A stretch of 64,000 bases of DNA from positions 1 through 64,000 of the forward strand of contig SBGR01000052.1 in NCBI GenBank assembly GCA_006226545.1, in the 5' to 3' direction. Every line of letters begins with the position of its first letter. Within the stretch, counting starts at the first letter, position 1. The translations under genes were made by a program, and so were the position numbers. The notes beneath the pieces were generated by a model that did not search any database, was not told the DNA's origin, and worked only from the letters and a program-made list of their open reading frames with translations. This DNA is from Bacteroidota bacterium (GTDB taxonomy: Bacteria > Bacteroidota > Bacteroidia > UBA8524). This document shows, piece by piece, positions 36,928 through 45,961 of the stretch.

Positions 36928-38832
36928 ATGAGTTCTATAGAAACAAACAAAAAACATCCGAAAGGGCTATACCTCCTGTATTTCACAGAGATGTGGGAGC
37001 GTTTCAGCTACTACGGTATGCGCGCTATCTTCACCTTGTACATGGTGAATGCATTGCTTTTTGATAAAGCCAGTGCATCCAGTATTTACGGTAGTTATAC
37101 CGGTTTGGTTTACCTCACACCGCTTTTGGGTGGTTATATCGCAGACCGCTACTGGGGTAACCGTAAGTCCATCATCTTTGGTGGATTGTTGATGGCCGTA
37201 GGGCAGTTCTTCATGTTTATGAGCGGAAGCTTATTCCAAGAAGTGGAGCTCGCTAAAACCATGATGTATACCGGTTTGGGCTTCCTTATTTTCGGTAATG
37301 GTTTCTTTAAACCGAATATCTCTACCATGGTGGGACAATTGTACCCGGATGGCGACAGAAGAGTTGACTCTGCTTTTACCATCTTCTACCAGGGTATCAA
37401 CCTAGGTGCCTTATTGGCTCCTGCTATCTGTGGTTCATTAGGTGAGCAATACGATACCCTCGGTTTGATTATCCCTACCGAATTCAAATGGGGCTTCTTA
37501 GCTGCCTGTATCGGTATGGTGATTTCACTTATTGCCTTCATCATGCTAAAGAACAAATACATTGTTACGCCTGAAGGTACAGCGGTGGGTATGCCACCAA
37601 AAAGTTACCAGACAGAGGAAACAAAAACAGAGAAAGCACCCATTTCACCAACCAAATACATCTTTGGTATTGCAGGTTTAGGTGCAATCTTCGCTTTATT
37701 CTATACGGTATTGGGTTGGGATTTGATTGGATCAGCCATGGTGGCCATTTCCATCGTCTTGCCGGCTATCATTATCACGGATGCCTCGCTTACCAAAATT
37801 GAACGCGACCGTATTTGGGTTATTTACATCATTGCATTCTTCGTTATCTTCTTCTGGATGGCCTTTGAGCAGGCGGGAGCTTCCCTAACCTTCTTTGCGG
37901 CTGAACAAACAGACAGGGTCATCTTTGGATGGAACATGCCTGCGAGTTTATTCCAGATGTTCAATGCCTTCTTTATTGTAATTCTTGCGCCATTGTTTGT
38001 TTCCATCTGGGGCTTCTTGGGTGCGAGAGGAAAAGAACCATCTTCTCCTGTTAAGCAAGCGATGGGCTTAGGTTTCTTAGCCTTGGGTTACTTGTTTATT
38101 GCCTTTGGTGTTGACGGAATTCAGCCTTGGGACAAGGTAAGTATGCTTTGGCTCGTTGGCCTCTACTTAATTCACACCATTGGTGAACTTTGTTTATCGC
38201 CAATTGGACTTTCCATGGTAGTGAAACTGGCTCCAATGCGTGTTGTGAGTTTATTGATGGGTGTTTGGTTTATGTCGACCGCCTTGGCAAACAAACTAGC
38301 AGGTGAGCTATCTACGCTTTACCCTGAAGACGTGAAGCATGTAACTGCCGTTCAAGAAGCAGGCGATCAAAACAAACAGTTCACGGCCATTTTAGGCACC
38401 AGCCAATTGGATAGCACACATTGGACGCTTTCTTTGAAAGATTCAGTTGACCTTCCTGTAGTAGACGTTACCTACGATGCAGAAGGCAAAATGACAGATG
38501 CGAAACTAGCGGAAGGAAAAACCGAACGCGTTTCGAACTACCAGTTGTACCTGATTAAATCGTTTAATAAGTCCATCAATAGCGCCTTGGCAACAGCCGA
38601 CGGTCGAGTGATGGTGAATACTTTAGACAAAGACAAGGTTGACGGAAAAGACGTTGAAACCTTAGGTGCAGAGGTTTGGAACCTCCATCCGGAGAAGCCC
38701 ACTTTTGCTGGGGTTCCGGTTAAAAACCTATTCGACTTCTTTATGATATTTGTTTACCTGGCAGGAGCAGCTTCAATTCTACTCTTCCTTATCCGGAAGT
38801 TCTTATTGAAGCGAATGCACGGTATTACCTGA
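36928..38832 (+). CDS. POT-family peptide transporter, second copy
   Basis: This 634-residue paralogue of the preceding gene has the same signature motifs (EMWERFSYYGMRAIF, GNGFFKPNISTM, IFYQGINLGAL). It differs in carrying a soluble block of about 130 residues (about 465-600, DSTHWTLSLKDSVDLPV onward) between the last two helices, not in the central loop. The block looks beta-rich and presumably faces the periplasm. Tandem duplication with different loop insertions suggests specialisation. The ATG is 8 nt after the previous stop, so they form one transcript, ending at a terminator. Confidence 0.92.
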   Translation: MSSIETNKKHPKGLYLLYFTEMWERFSYYGMRAIFTLYMVNALLFDKASASSIYGSYTGLVYLTPLLGGYIADRYWGNRKSIIFGGLLMAVGQFFMFMSGSLFQEVELAKTMMYTGLGFLIFGNGFFKPNISTMVGQLYPDGDRRVDSAFTIFYQGINLGALLAPAICGSLGEQYDTLGLIIPTEFKWGFLAACIGMVISLIAFIMLKNKYIVTPEGTAVGMPPKSYQTEETKTEKAPISPTKYIFGIAGLGAIFALFYTVLGWDLIGSAMVAISIVLPAIIITDASLTKIERDRIWVIYIIAFFVIFFWMAFEQAGASLTFFAAEQTDRVIFGWNMPASLFQMFNAFFIVILAPLFVSIWGFLGARGKEPSSPVKQAMGLGFLALGYLFIAFGVDGIQPWDKVSMLWLVGLYLIHTIGELCLSPIGLSMVVKLAPMRVVSLLMGVWFMSTALANKLAGELSTLYPEDVKHVTAVQEAGDQNKQFTAILGTSQLDSTHWTLSLKDSVDLPVVDVTYDAEGKMTDAKLAEGKTERVSNYQLYLIKSFNKSINSALATADGRVMVNTLDKDKVDGKDVETLGAEVWNLHPEKPTFAGVPVKNLFDFFMIFVYLAGAASILLFLIRKFLLKRMHGIT

Positions 38833-38841
38833 TAAAAATCA

Positions 38842-38868
38842 AAACCCACCTTCCCGGTGGGTTTTTTT
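38842..38868 (+). terminator. Terminator after the POT transporter pair
   Basis: AAACCCACC and GGTGGGTTT form a 9-bp stem with a 5-nt loop, followed by TTTT. It lies 10 nt after the stop codon. Confidence 0.9.
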
Positions 38869-38898
38869 GTATGCAATCATTTATGGAACTTTGTTGCG

Positions 38899-39465
38899 AT
38901 GGCAAATGAAGCGAAGTGGTACGCCCTGTACACTAGTCCGCGTGCTGAGAAGAAGGTGAGCGCTCGTCTCGACGAACGTAGAATTGAGCATTACCTACCC
39001 ATGCAACGTACGCTGAAACAGTGGAGCGATAGAAAAAAGTGGGTAGAAGAACCCCTTTTCAAGTCGTACCTCTTTGTCAAAATCACGGAAGCCGACTACT
39101 ATGATGTGTTAAACCTAAGCGGCGTTGTAAAATACGTGAGCTTTGGCGGTAAGGCAGCTACGGTGCCTGATAGGCAAATTGAAACCATCAAAAGGCTTTT
39201 ATCTGAAGAAGTACCCCTGGAAGTGAGCTATGAGCGATTGCAAACCGGCGCCCCGGTGGAGGTGGTTGCCGGTCCGCTGATGGGAACCTTGGGTGAGTTG
39301 ATCAGTTACCGTGGCGACAAACGTCTGGCGGTGAAGATTCACACCATTGATACCACACTTTTAGTCTCCATTCCGGAGAATTTCATTGAGCCAATTCAGG
39401 ATCAGCATAAAATAGAATTGCTAGATTCTATCCGTACACCTAAATTCGCTATTCGAAACGAGTGA
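38899..39465 (+). CDS. UpxY-type NusG-like transcription antiterminator
   Basis: From ATG 38899 the product is 188 residues. It matches the NusG N-terminal (NGN) domain: KWYALYTSPRAEKKV, then RRIEHYLPMQRTLKQWSDRKKWVEEPLFKSYLFVKI. A KOW-like C-terminal segment contains GAPVEVVAGPLMGTLGEL. Such UpxY/LoaP/RfaH-type proteins bind RNA polymerase during early elongation and allow it to read through into long polysaccharide operons. Here only one gene follows, starting within the stop (GTGA overlap). A GAACTTTG element 5 nt before the ATG may be a weak -7 box. The reading from 38857 lies over the preceding terminator and was rejected. Confidence 0.88.
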   Translation: MANEAKWYALYTSPRAEKKVSARLDERRIEHYLPMQRTLKQWSDRKKWVEEPLFKSYLFVKITEADYYDVLNLSGVVKYVSFGGKAATVPDRQIETIKRLLSEEVPLEVSYERLQTGAPVEVVAGPLMGTLGELISYRGDKRLAVKIHTIDTTLLVSIPENFIEPIQDQHKIELLDSIRTPKFAIRNE

Positions 39466-41381
39466 ACTGGGAACGCATATTTTCATTCTCTAAAAGTCAT
39501 GTTCCGCGCTGGGTAGTGCTGATTATAGACTTATTTATCTGTATGGGAGCCTACTTTATGGCCTTCATACTGCGCTTTAATTTCCAATTGGGAGAGAATG
39601 AGATTGCCTCCGCATTGAAGCTGGCGCCGCTGGTTTTGGGTGTTCGGGTGATTAGCTTTTACATCACCAAAACCTATTCAGGTATTGTTCGCTATACAGG
39701 TACCCAAGATGCCATCCGTATCTTTATCGCATTGACCTCAGGAACCATCTTCCTGATTGTTGTCAATTTGCTGAATTACATCGCCAATGGCGAAGTGATG
39801 TTGCCATCCTCCATAATCATCATCGATTACCTGATTTCCCTGATGATGATGACCAGCTCTCGCCTAACTTATAAGTTGCTCTACCAGCAAATCAAAACCG
39901 ATTCGCCTAAGAAAACTCAAGTGGTAATATATGGAGCAGGACAAAGTGGAATTATTACCAAAAGAACTTTAGATCAAGACAATAAAGTAAGCTATAAGGT
40001 TATTGCCTTTATTGACGACAGTGCCGAGAAGATCGGAAAACGTATTGATGGAGTTCCAATTTTTAAAGGCGATGAACTTCGTCAGGTTATTGAACGTAAC
40101 AAGGTGGATGAACTGGTGATTTCCATTCAGAACATCAGCAAGAACAGGAAACGCGAGATTATTGAAACCTGCTTGACTTACGATATCAAAGTGAAAAACG
40201 TGCCTCCGGTAGAACGCTGGATGAACGGTGAGCTGAACTACCGTCAGATCAAGAAAGTGAACATTGAAGAGTTGCTAGACCGCGACCCGATTGAATTGGA
40301 TAAAGCTGTAATGAGCAAACACCTGAGAGGTAAAGTAGTTTTAATTACCGGTGCTGCAGGCTCCATTGGTAGTGAAATAGCTCGTCAGGTTTTGAGTTTC
40401 TATCCGGCTAAAGCCATTTTACTGGATCAGGCTGAGACTCCATTGTATGAGCTAGAGAAGGATCTATTTGAGCGATTCAAACACAATAAAGAAATTTTAT
40501 CCTCCTTTGAAATTGTAGTAGCAGACATTAAAAACGTACACAAGCTCAGAAGGATATTTGAAAAGTATAGACCACATATGGTCTACCATGCAGCAGCATA
40601 CAAACACGTTCCTTTGATGGAGTTAAACCCATCGGCAGCAGTTTCTACCAATGTTTTTGGAACAAAAATCTTAGCGGATACGGCAGTTGAATTTGAGACG
40701 GAACGTTTCGTTTTCGTTTCTACTGACAAGGCCGTTAACCCAACCAATGTGATGGGAGCTTCCAAACGTATTGCTGAGATTTATACGCAGTCGTTGAACT
40801 TCGCATCACTCAATAGCAAAACCAAGTTTATAACCACACGTTTTGGTAACGTTCTCGGTTCAAATGGTTCGGTGATTCCACATTTCAGAAAGCAGATCAA
40901 CGAAGGAGGACCGGTAACGGTAACTCATCCGGATATTACCCGTTACTTTATGACCATCCCTGAAGCCTGCCAGCTTGTTCTGGAAGCAGGTAATATGGCG
41001 CAAGGAGGGGAGATTTACCTGTTCGATATGGGTATGCCGGTGAAGATTGTTGATTTGGCGAAGAAGATGATTAAGCTCTCGGGATTGAGTCTGGGTAAGG
41101 ATATTCAGATTGAATACATTGGACTAAGACCGGGTGAAAAAATCAAAGAAGAATTATTGAGCGATACGGAAAACACCATTCCTACGCACCATCCGAAAAT
41201 TACCATTGGTAAGATTAAACCGTTTGATTACGAAGTGGTTTCGGAAGTTATTTTAGAACTCATCTCACTTCTTGCCGACGAGCAGAACGAAGAGATCGTT
41301 CGAAAGATGAAACAAATCGTTCCGGAGTTCATCAGTAACAACTCCATTTACGAAGCTTTAGACGAGGTTCGAATCGATTAA
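39462..41381 (+). CDS. CapD/WbpM-type nucleotide-sugar 4,6-dehydratase
   Basis: This 639-residue membrane enzyme has four N-terminal hydrophobic helices (about 15-110). A Rossmann-like sensor segment follows (QVVIYGAGQSGI, about 148-159), then an extended SDR domain (about 285-600) with TGAAGSIGSEIARQ for NAD binding. The catalytic part STDKAVNPTNVMGASKR has Met where short SDRs have Tyr, as in WbpM/PglF-type UDP-N-acetylhexosamine 4,6-dehydratases. The product would feed a 4-keto-6-deoxy sugar into surface polysaccharide or glycoprotein. The start is GTG at 39462, overlapping the antiterminator stop by 4 nt. Confidence 0.9.
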   Translation: MNWERIFSFSKSHVPRWVVLIIDLFICMGAYFMAFILRFNFQLGENEIASALKLAPLVLGVRVISFYITKTYSGIVRYTGTQDAIRIFIALTSGTIFLIVVNLLNYIANGEVMLPSSIIIIDYLISLMMMTSSRLTYKLLYQQIKTDSPKKTQVVIYGAGQSGIITKRTLDQDNKVSYKVIAFIDDSAEKIGKRIDGVPIFKGDELRQVIERNKVDELVISIQNISKNRKREIIETCLTYDIKVKNVPPVERWMNGELNYRQIKKVNIEELLDRDPIELDKAVMSKHLRGKVVLITGAAGSIGSEIARQVLSFYPAKAILLDQAETPLYELEKDLFERFKHNKEILSSFEIVVADIKNVHKLRRIFEKYRPHMVYHAAAYKHVPLMELNPSAAVSTNVFGTKILADTAVEFETERFVFVSTDKAVNPTNVMGASKRIAEIYTQSLNFASLNSKTKFITTRFGNVLGSNGSVIPHFRKQINEGGPVTVTHPDITRYFMTIPEACQLVLEAGNMAQGGEIYLFDMGMPVKIVDLAKKMIKLSGLSLGKDIQIEYIGLRPGEKIKEELLSDTENTIPTHHPKITIGKIKPFDYEVVSEVILELISLLADEQNEEIVRKMKQIVPEFISNNSIYEALDEVRID

Positions 41382-41537
41382 TCCCTTTGGCTGTTGATAT
41401 CCAGCTTTTAAGCAAAATCTGCTTGAAATAACCTCTTTGTAAACCCTTATTTAACAAGGCTTTAAAGGTCTATTTTAGAATAATTTTAAATTACGGAATT
41501 GTTAGGTACTTTTTAATCCAAGTATTCAACTCTTGTA

Positions 41538-41545
41538 TATCTTTG
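41538..41545 (+). promoter_or_regulatory. Putative -7 box (TATCTTTG) of the actA-F operon
   Basis: An exact TAnnTTTG match lies 43 nt before the actA ATG at 41589. The rest of the 198-nt intergenic region is AT-rich, with no other gene. It would give a leader of about 35-40 nt. Confidence 0.65.
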
Positions 41546-41588
41546 CCGCGATTCCTTAGGGATTGAAGCCCTTTTGGAGATGATTCAG

Positions 41589-42848
41589 ATGAACAAAAGA
41601 TATCGCTTGGAAATGTTCAAAAACGCAATCCGCAAGATGGTCGGGACAACACTGACCGTTGGACTATTAATTTCAAATGCCGTGCCTGCTTTCGCGCAGG
41701 ACGCTGCAAACGGAAAAAATCTTTTTGAAGGCAACTGTACTAGCTGCCACGGTGTACACGAAAAACTTATCGGACCTGCTTTGTCAGGCGTGAGTGATCG
41801 CCGTGAGGAAGCGTGGTTGTTGAAATGGATTAACAACTCACAAGGCATGATTAAAGCCGGTGACCCAATTGCAGTAAAGTTGTTTAACGACAACGGCAAG
41901 CAGAGTATGAACTCATTTAATTTCTCTGATGCAGAGCTGAAAGACATTTTGGCTTACATCAAAGAAGAAACTGCCAAAGGGCCGGCAACTGCATCTGCAG
42001 CTCCAGCCGGTGGCGAGGTTTCAAGCATGAGCGTAGCAAACAACACACAAGGCATGGATAATGATCAAACTATGATGATCCTTGGCGTTCTGGCAGTTAT
42101 TTTAGTGCTGTCCAGCATCTTGCTTTGGAGAATTAACGGGGTGCTTCAGAAGCTTATCTGGGCTAAATTCCCTGAGAAAAAAGAAGAAGAGGAGCCAAGC
42201 TGGTACAATACCAAGTTCATTCCTTGGGTTAGAGGCTTAAATCCAACTATCGCTATTATGGTGATAGTAACAGGCTTCGGATTGGCATTTGGAGGCTGGT
42301 TCTTCAAATACGCTAACACGGAGATTGGTGTTCAACAAGGATACGCTCCAACACAACCAATTAACTTCTCGCATGAGTTGCACGCTGGCCAGATGAAAAT
42401 CGATTGCCAGTATTGTCACTCAACTGCAGACGTAAGTAAGCAAGCGTCAGTTCCACCGGTTAGTACCTGTATGAACTGCCATAACTTCTTCAAACAAGAT
42501 TCTCCAGAGATTCAGAAATTGAAGACCGCTTACGAAACAAAACAGCCAATCAAATGGGTACGTATTCACAACTTGCCTGATCATGCTTACTTCAACCACT
42601 CTCAGCACGTGAGCGTAGGTAAAGTAGAATGTCAGACTTGCCACGGTCCTATTGAAACAATGGCTAAAGTATCTCAGCATGCTAGCCTACAGATGGGATG
42701 GTGCGTTAACTGTCACCGTGAGTCTAAAGTGGATGTAGAGAATAACGATTATTACGAGCAATTGCACGCAGACCTGAAAGAGCGCGGAAAACGCAGTATT
42801 TCAGTAGCCCACAACGGTGGTCTGGAATGCGGTAAATGCCATTATTAA
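41589..42848 (+). CDS. actA: Alternative complex III cytochrome subunit ActA
   Basis: From ATG 41589 (GGAG 9 nt upstream; ATG 41580 is an alternative), the protein has 419 residues. The signal peptide ends near PAFAQ. A monohaem domain (CTSCH, 50-54), a membrane helix (about 158-180) and a second helix (about 213-235) follow. The multihaem part then has CxxCH at about 273, 294, 348, 372 and 414. That is six c-type haem sites, one more than the pentahaem ActA of Rhodothermus marinus, the extra one being the N-terminal domain. It takes electrons from the iron-sulfur subunit and passes them on to the monohaem partner or oxidase. It is the first gene of the ACIII operon. Confidence 0.95.
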   Translation: MNKRYRLEMFKNAIRKMVGTTLTVGLLISNAVPAFAQDAANGKNLFEGNCTSCHGVHEKLIGPALSGVSDRREEAWLLKWINNSQGMIKAGDPIAVKLFNDNGKQSMNSFNFSDAELKDILAYIKEETAKGPATASAAPAGGEVSSMSVANNTQGMDNDQTMMILGVLAVILVLSSILLWRINGVLQKLIWAKFPEKKEEEEPSWYNTKFIPWVRGLNPTIAIMVIVTGFGLAFGGWFFKYANTEIGVQQGYAPTQPINFSHELHAGQMKIDCQYCHSTADVSKQASVPPVSTCMNCHNFFKQDSPEIQKLKTAYETKQPIKWVRIHNLPDHAYFNHSQHVSVGKVECQTCHGPIETMAKVSQHASLQMGWCVNCHRESKVDVENNDYYEQLHADLKERGKRSISVAHNGGLECGKCHY

Positions 42849-42880
42849 TTTATTGTAGAACGAAATTCAGCAGCGAACTG

Positions 42881-45800
42881 ATGGAAAATAAAACCAAGTA
42901 CTGGAAAGGAATAGAAGAACTGGAGAGAACTCCGGAGTTTGTTCAACTTTCCAAAAACGAATTTGCCGAAGGTCTTCCTTTGGACGAGGTTCTGAACGAA
43001 AGTGATTTAGACCTCAGCTCCAACAGAAGGGACTTCCTGAAATTCTTCGGATTCAGTGTTTCGGCAGTAGCCCTGGCAGCTTGTAACAAAGCTCCTGTGA
43101 AGAATGTGATTCCTTACGTTATCAAACCGGAGGAAGTAACACCGGGCGTTCCAAACTATTACGCTTCAACTTTCGGAAACATTCCGGTTGTGGTAAAAAC
43201 CCGCGAGGGTCGTCCAATTAAATTGGAAGGTAACGAGAAGTCTAGCCTTACTCAAGGCGGCTTGAACGCAGCCGGTCAGGCTAGCGTTTTGAGTCTTTAC
43301 GATTCTCACCGTTTACCGGTAGCCTTGAAAGAAGGTAAAACAGCCAAATGGGCTGATGTAGATAAAGAAGTGATGGCTAAGCTTGAGTCTATCAACTCAA
43401 AAGGTGGTCAAATCCGCCTGGTGAGTGGACAGATCAACAGCCCGGCTACACGTCAAATCATCGCTGAATTTAAAGCCAGCTACCCAACAGCTAAACACGT
43501 GGTTTATGAGCCGGTTAATTATGACGGTATCATCCTAGCCAACGAAATGAGCTTTGGGAAAGCAGTTGTGCCTACTTACCAGTTTGGCAAAGCCGATGTT
43601 ATCGTGAGCTTTGGCGCTGACTTCTTAGGTACCTGGTTAAATACAGTTCATTACACAAAAGAATACAGCAAAAACCGCGTACCGGGTGCAGACAGTCCTA
43701 AGATGTCTCGCCACTACCAGTTTGAGGCAAACATGTCTTTGACCGGTACCAATGCGGATTACCGTTTCCCACTTCGTCCTTCTCAAGAAGGTGCTGCTTT
43801 GATGTCGTTGTACAATGCCATCGCTAAAGCAAGCGGCTTAACCCAATTGCCAACACCGGCAAAATTGGAAGTGGTTGGTAACAATATCGAGAAGGCTGCG
43901 AAAGACCTTCTTGCTGCTAAAGGAAAATCATTGGTTGTATCAGGCTCTAACGATCCTTACATCCAGTCTTTGGTTAACCAGATCAACTCTGTATTGGGTA
44001 ACTACGGTCAGACCATCGACATCGATAACTACTACTACGCAAAACAAGGCGACCAGAGCTGGAGCGAATTCGCTGCTGAGGCTTCTAAGGTTGCTGCAGT
44101 TATCTTCTACGGTGTAAATCCGGTTTACGATGCAGCTAACGGCACTGCCTTGGCTGAGAACATCAAGAAGATGGAATTGAGCGTAAGCTTGGCTTACTAC
44201 TCAGATGAAACTGCATCACTTTGCCAGTATGTAGCACCAGATAACCACTGGTTGGAAAGCTGGGATTTGACTGAGATCAGCAAAGGCCACTACGGCTTTA
44301 CTCAGCCTACCATCTCTCCGGTATTTGAAACACGTCAGGCACAAGCTACATTGGCCATTTGGTCTAAGAATGCGGCCATCAAAAACAACGAGTTTAACTA
44401 CTACGATTATATCCGTGAGGTAGCCAAAAACACCGTTTACGCACAAGCAAGCGGCTTCGCTTCATTTGATGCATGGTGGAACCAAGCGCTTCACGATGGT
44501 GTTTATGAATTGCCAATGGCTGCATCCAATGCACCGGCAAACAATGTTTTGGCTAACGACTTGGTAGCTAAAATCAACACCAAAGCTGATCAACCTGAAT
44601 TGATTCTTTACACCAAAGTGGGATTGAATGACGGTAAAGACGGCAATAACCCTTGGTTGCATGAGATGCCTGATCCGGTATCTAAAGTATGTTGGGATAA
44701 CTACTTGGCTATCTCTAAATACGATGCAGCTGAGATGAAGTTAGAGCAAGGTGACGTAGTAAACGTGAGCAACGGTGCTTATACCATCGAAAAATTACCT
44801 GTTATGATCCAACCTGGTCAGGCACGTATGACTTTCGCTATCGCTTTAGGCTTTGGCCGCAGCGCAGGTGTGAAAGAAGCGGTGGGTAAAAATGCTTTCC
44901 CATTTGTGGGAACCAGCAACGGTACCTTGAGCTATACCACTACAAACTTTAAAATTGAAAAAGCAGAAGGTTCTTACGAACTGGCTCAAACACAAACACA
45001 CCACTCTATCGAGGGGCGTGATATTGTAAGAGAAGCTTCTTTAGGCGATTACAAAAAGAACGCAAAAGCAGCGAACGAAGATCACCACGGTGGTTTGCGT
45101 AAGCCTGATGGCAAGATGTACGACCTCTGGAAAGAGTTTGATTACAAAGGCCACAAATGGGGCTTGGCTGTTGACATGAACGCTTGTACAGGTTGTTCAG
45201 CTTGTGTGATCTCTTGTTCCATTGAAAACAACGTTCCGGTTGTTGGTCGCGACGAGGTTAGAAGACGTCGTGAAATGCACTGGATTCGTATCGACCGTTA
45301 CTACTCATTCCAACATGAAGGTACTTATGCTACCAAAGAAGATGAGTACAACCACATGGACGACCATCAGAATGTACGTGTGATTCACCAAGCTATGATG
45401 TGCCAGCACTGCGACCACGCTCCGTGCGAAACGGTATGTCCGGTATTGGCTACCACACACAGCAACGAAGGTTTGAACCAGATGACGTACAACCGTTGTA
45501 TTGGTACTAAATATTGCGCGAACAACTGTCCTTACAAAGTTCGTCGCTTTAACTGGTTCCGTTATAACGACAACGATAACTTCAACTACTACTTCAATAA
45601 CGACTTGGGTAAAATGGTCATCAACCCTGATGTTACCGTACGTACCCGCGGTGTTATGGAGAAATGTTCCATGTGCGTACAGCGTATCCAGGCCGGCAAA
45701 TTGAGCGCTAAATTGGAAGGCAGAAAAGTACAAGACGGCGACATCAAAACAGCTTGCCAACAGTCTTGTCCTGCAAATGCTATCGTATTTGGCGACATGA

Positions 45801-45949
45801 ACGATCCGGAAAGCGCTATCTCTAAAGCTTTCGCTAAAGAGCGTGCATACTCCGTATTGGAAGAGATAAACGTTCAACCTTCTGTTCGCTACATGACTAA
45901 GATCAGAAATGTTGAAGAATCAATTGTAGAAAACGCAGCACACCACTAA
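42881..45949 (+). CDS. actB: Alternative complex III iron-sulfur subunit ActB
   Basis: This 1022-residue protein has a Tat-like signal (SNRRDFLKFFGFSVSA, Arg-Arg at 49-50) leading straight into LAAC (Cys68), so it may be a Tat-exported lipoprotein. Two parts follow: a molybdopterin-oxidoreductase-like domain (about 75-700), which in ACIII binds no molybdenum, and a ferredoxin-like domain. The latter has CTGCSACVISC, CQHCDHAPCETVC, CIGTKYCANNC and CSMC...CQQSC, giving sites for four clusters. Start Met 42881 is chosen; the longer reading from 42836 would overlap actA. It conducts electrons from quinol to the haem subunits. Confidence 0.95.
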   Translation: MENKTKYWKGIEELERTPEFVQLSKNEFAEGLPLDEVLNESDLDLSSNRRDFLKFFGFSVSAVALAACNKAPVKNVIPYVIKPEEVTPGVPNYYASTFGNIPVVVKTREGRPIKLEGNEKSSLTQGGLNAAGQASVLSLYDSHRLPVALKEGKTAKWADVDKEVMAKLESINSKGGQIRLVSGQINSPATRQIIAEFKASYPTAKHVVYEPVNYDGIILANEMSFGKAVVPTYQFGKADVIVSFGADFLGTWLNTVHYTKEYSKNRVPGADSPKMSRHYQFEANMSLTGTNADYRFPLRPSQEGAALMSLYNAIAKASGLTQLPTPAKLEVVGNNIEKAAKDLLAAKGKSLVVSGSNDPYIQSLVNQINSVLGNYGQTIDIDNYYYAKQGDQSWSEFAAEASKVAAVIFYGVNPVYDAANGTALAENIKKMELSVSLAYYSDETASLCQYVAPDNHWLESWDLTEISKGHYGFTQPTISPVFETRQAQATLAIWSKNAAIKNNEFNYYDYIREVAKNTVYAQASGFASFDAWWNQALHDGVYELPMAASNAPANNVLANDLVAKINTKADQPELILYTKVGLNDGKDGNNPWLHEMPDPVSKVCWDNYLAISKYDAAEMKLEQGDVVNVSNGAYTIEKLPVMIQPGQARMTFAIALGFGRSAGVKEAVGKNAFPFVGTSNGTLSYTTTNFKIEKAEGSYELAQTQTHHSIEGRDIVREASLGDYKKNAKAANEDHHGGLRKPDGKMYDLWKEFDYKGHKWGLAVDMNACTGCSACVISCSIENNVPVVGRDEVRRRREMHWIRIDRYYSFQHEGTYATKEDEYNHMDDHQNVRVIHQAMMCQHCDHAPCETVCPVLATTHSNEGLNQMTYNRCIGTKYCANNCPYKVRRFNWFRYNDNDNFNYYFNNDLGKMVINPDVTVRTRGVMEKCSMCVQRIQAGKLSAKLEGRKVQDGDIKTACQQSCPANAIVFGDMNDPESAISKAFAKERAYSVLEEINVQPSVRYMTKIRNVEESIVENAAHH

Positions 45950-45961
45950 TAAAAGCAGAAA

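Noticed and set aside
45305-45877. 190-codon minus-strand ORF opposite actB
   Set aside because: It is the antisense of the Cys-rich ferredoxin part of actB, with no homology or start signal; codon composition of the plus strand explains it.
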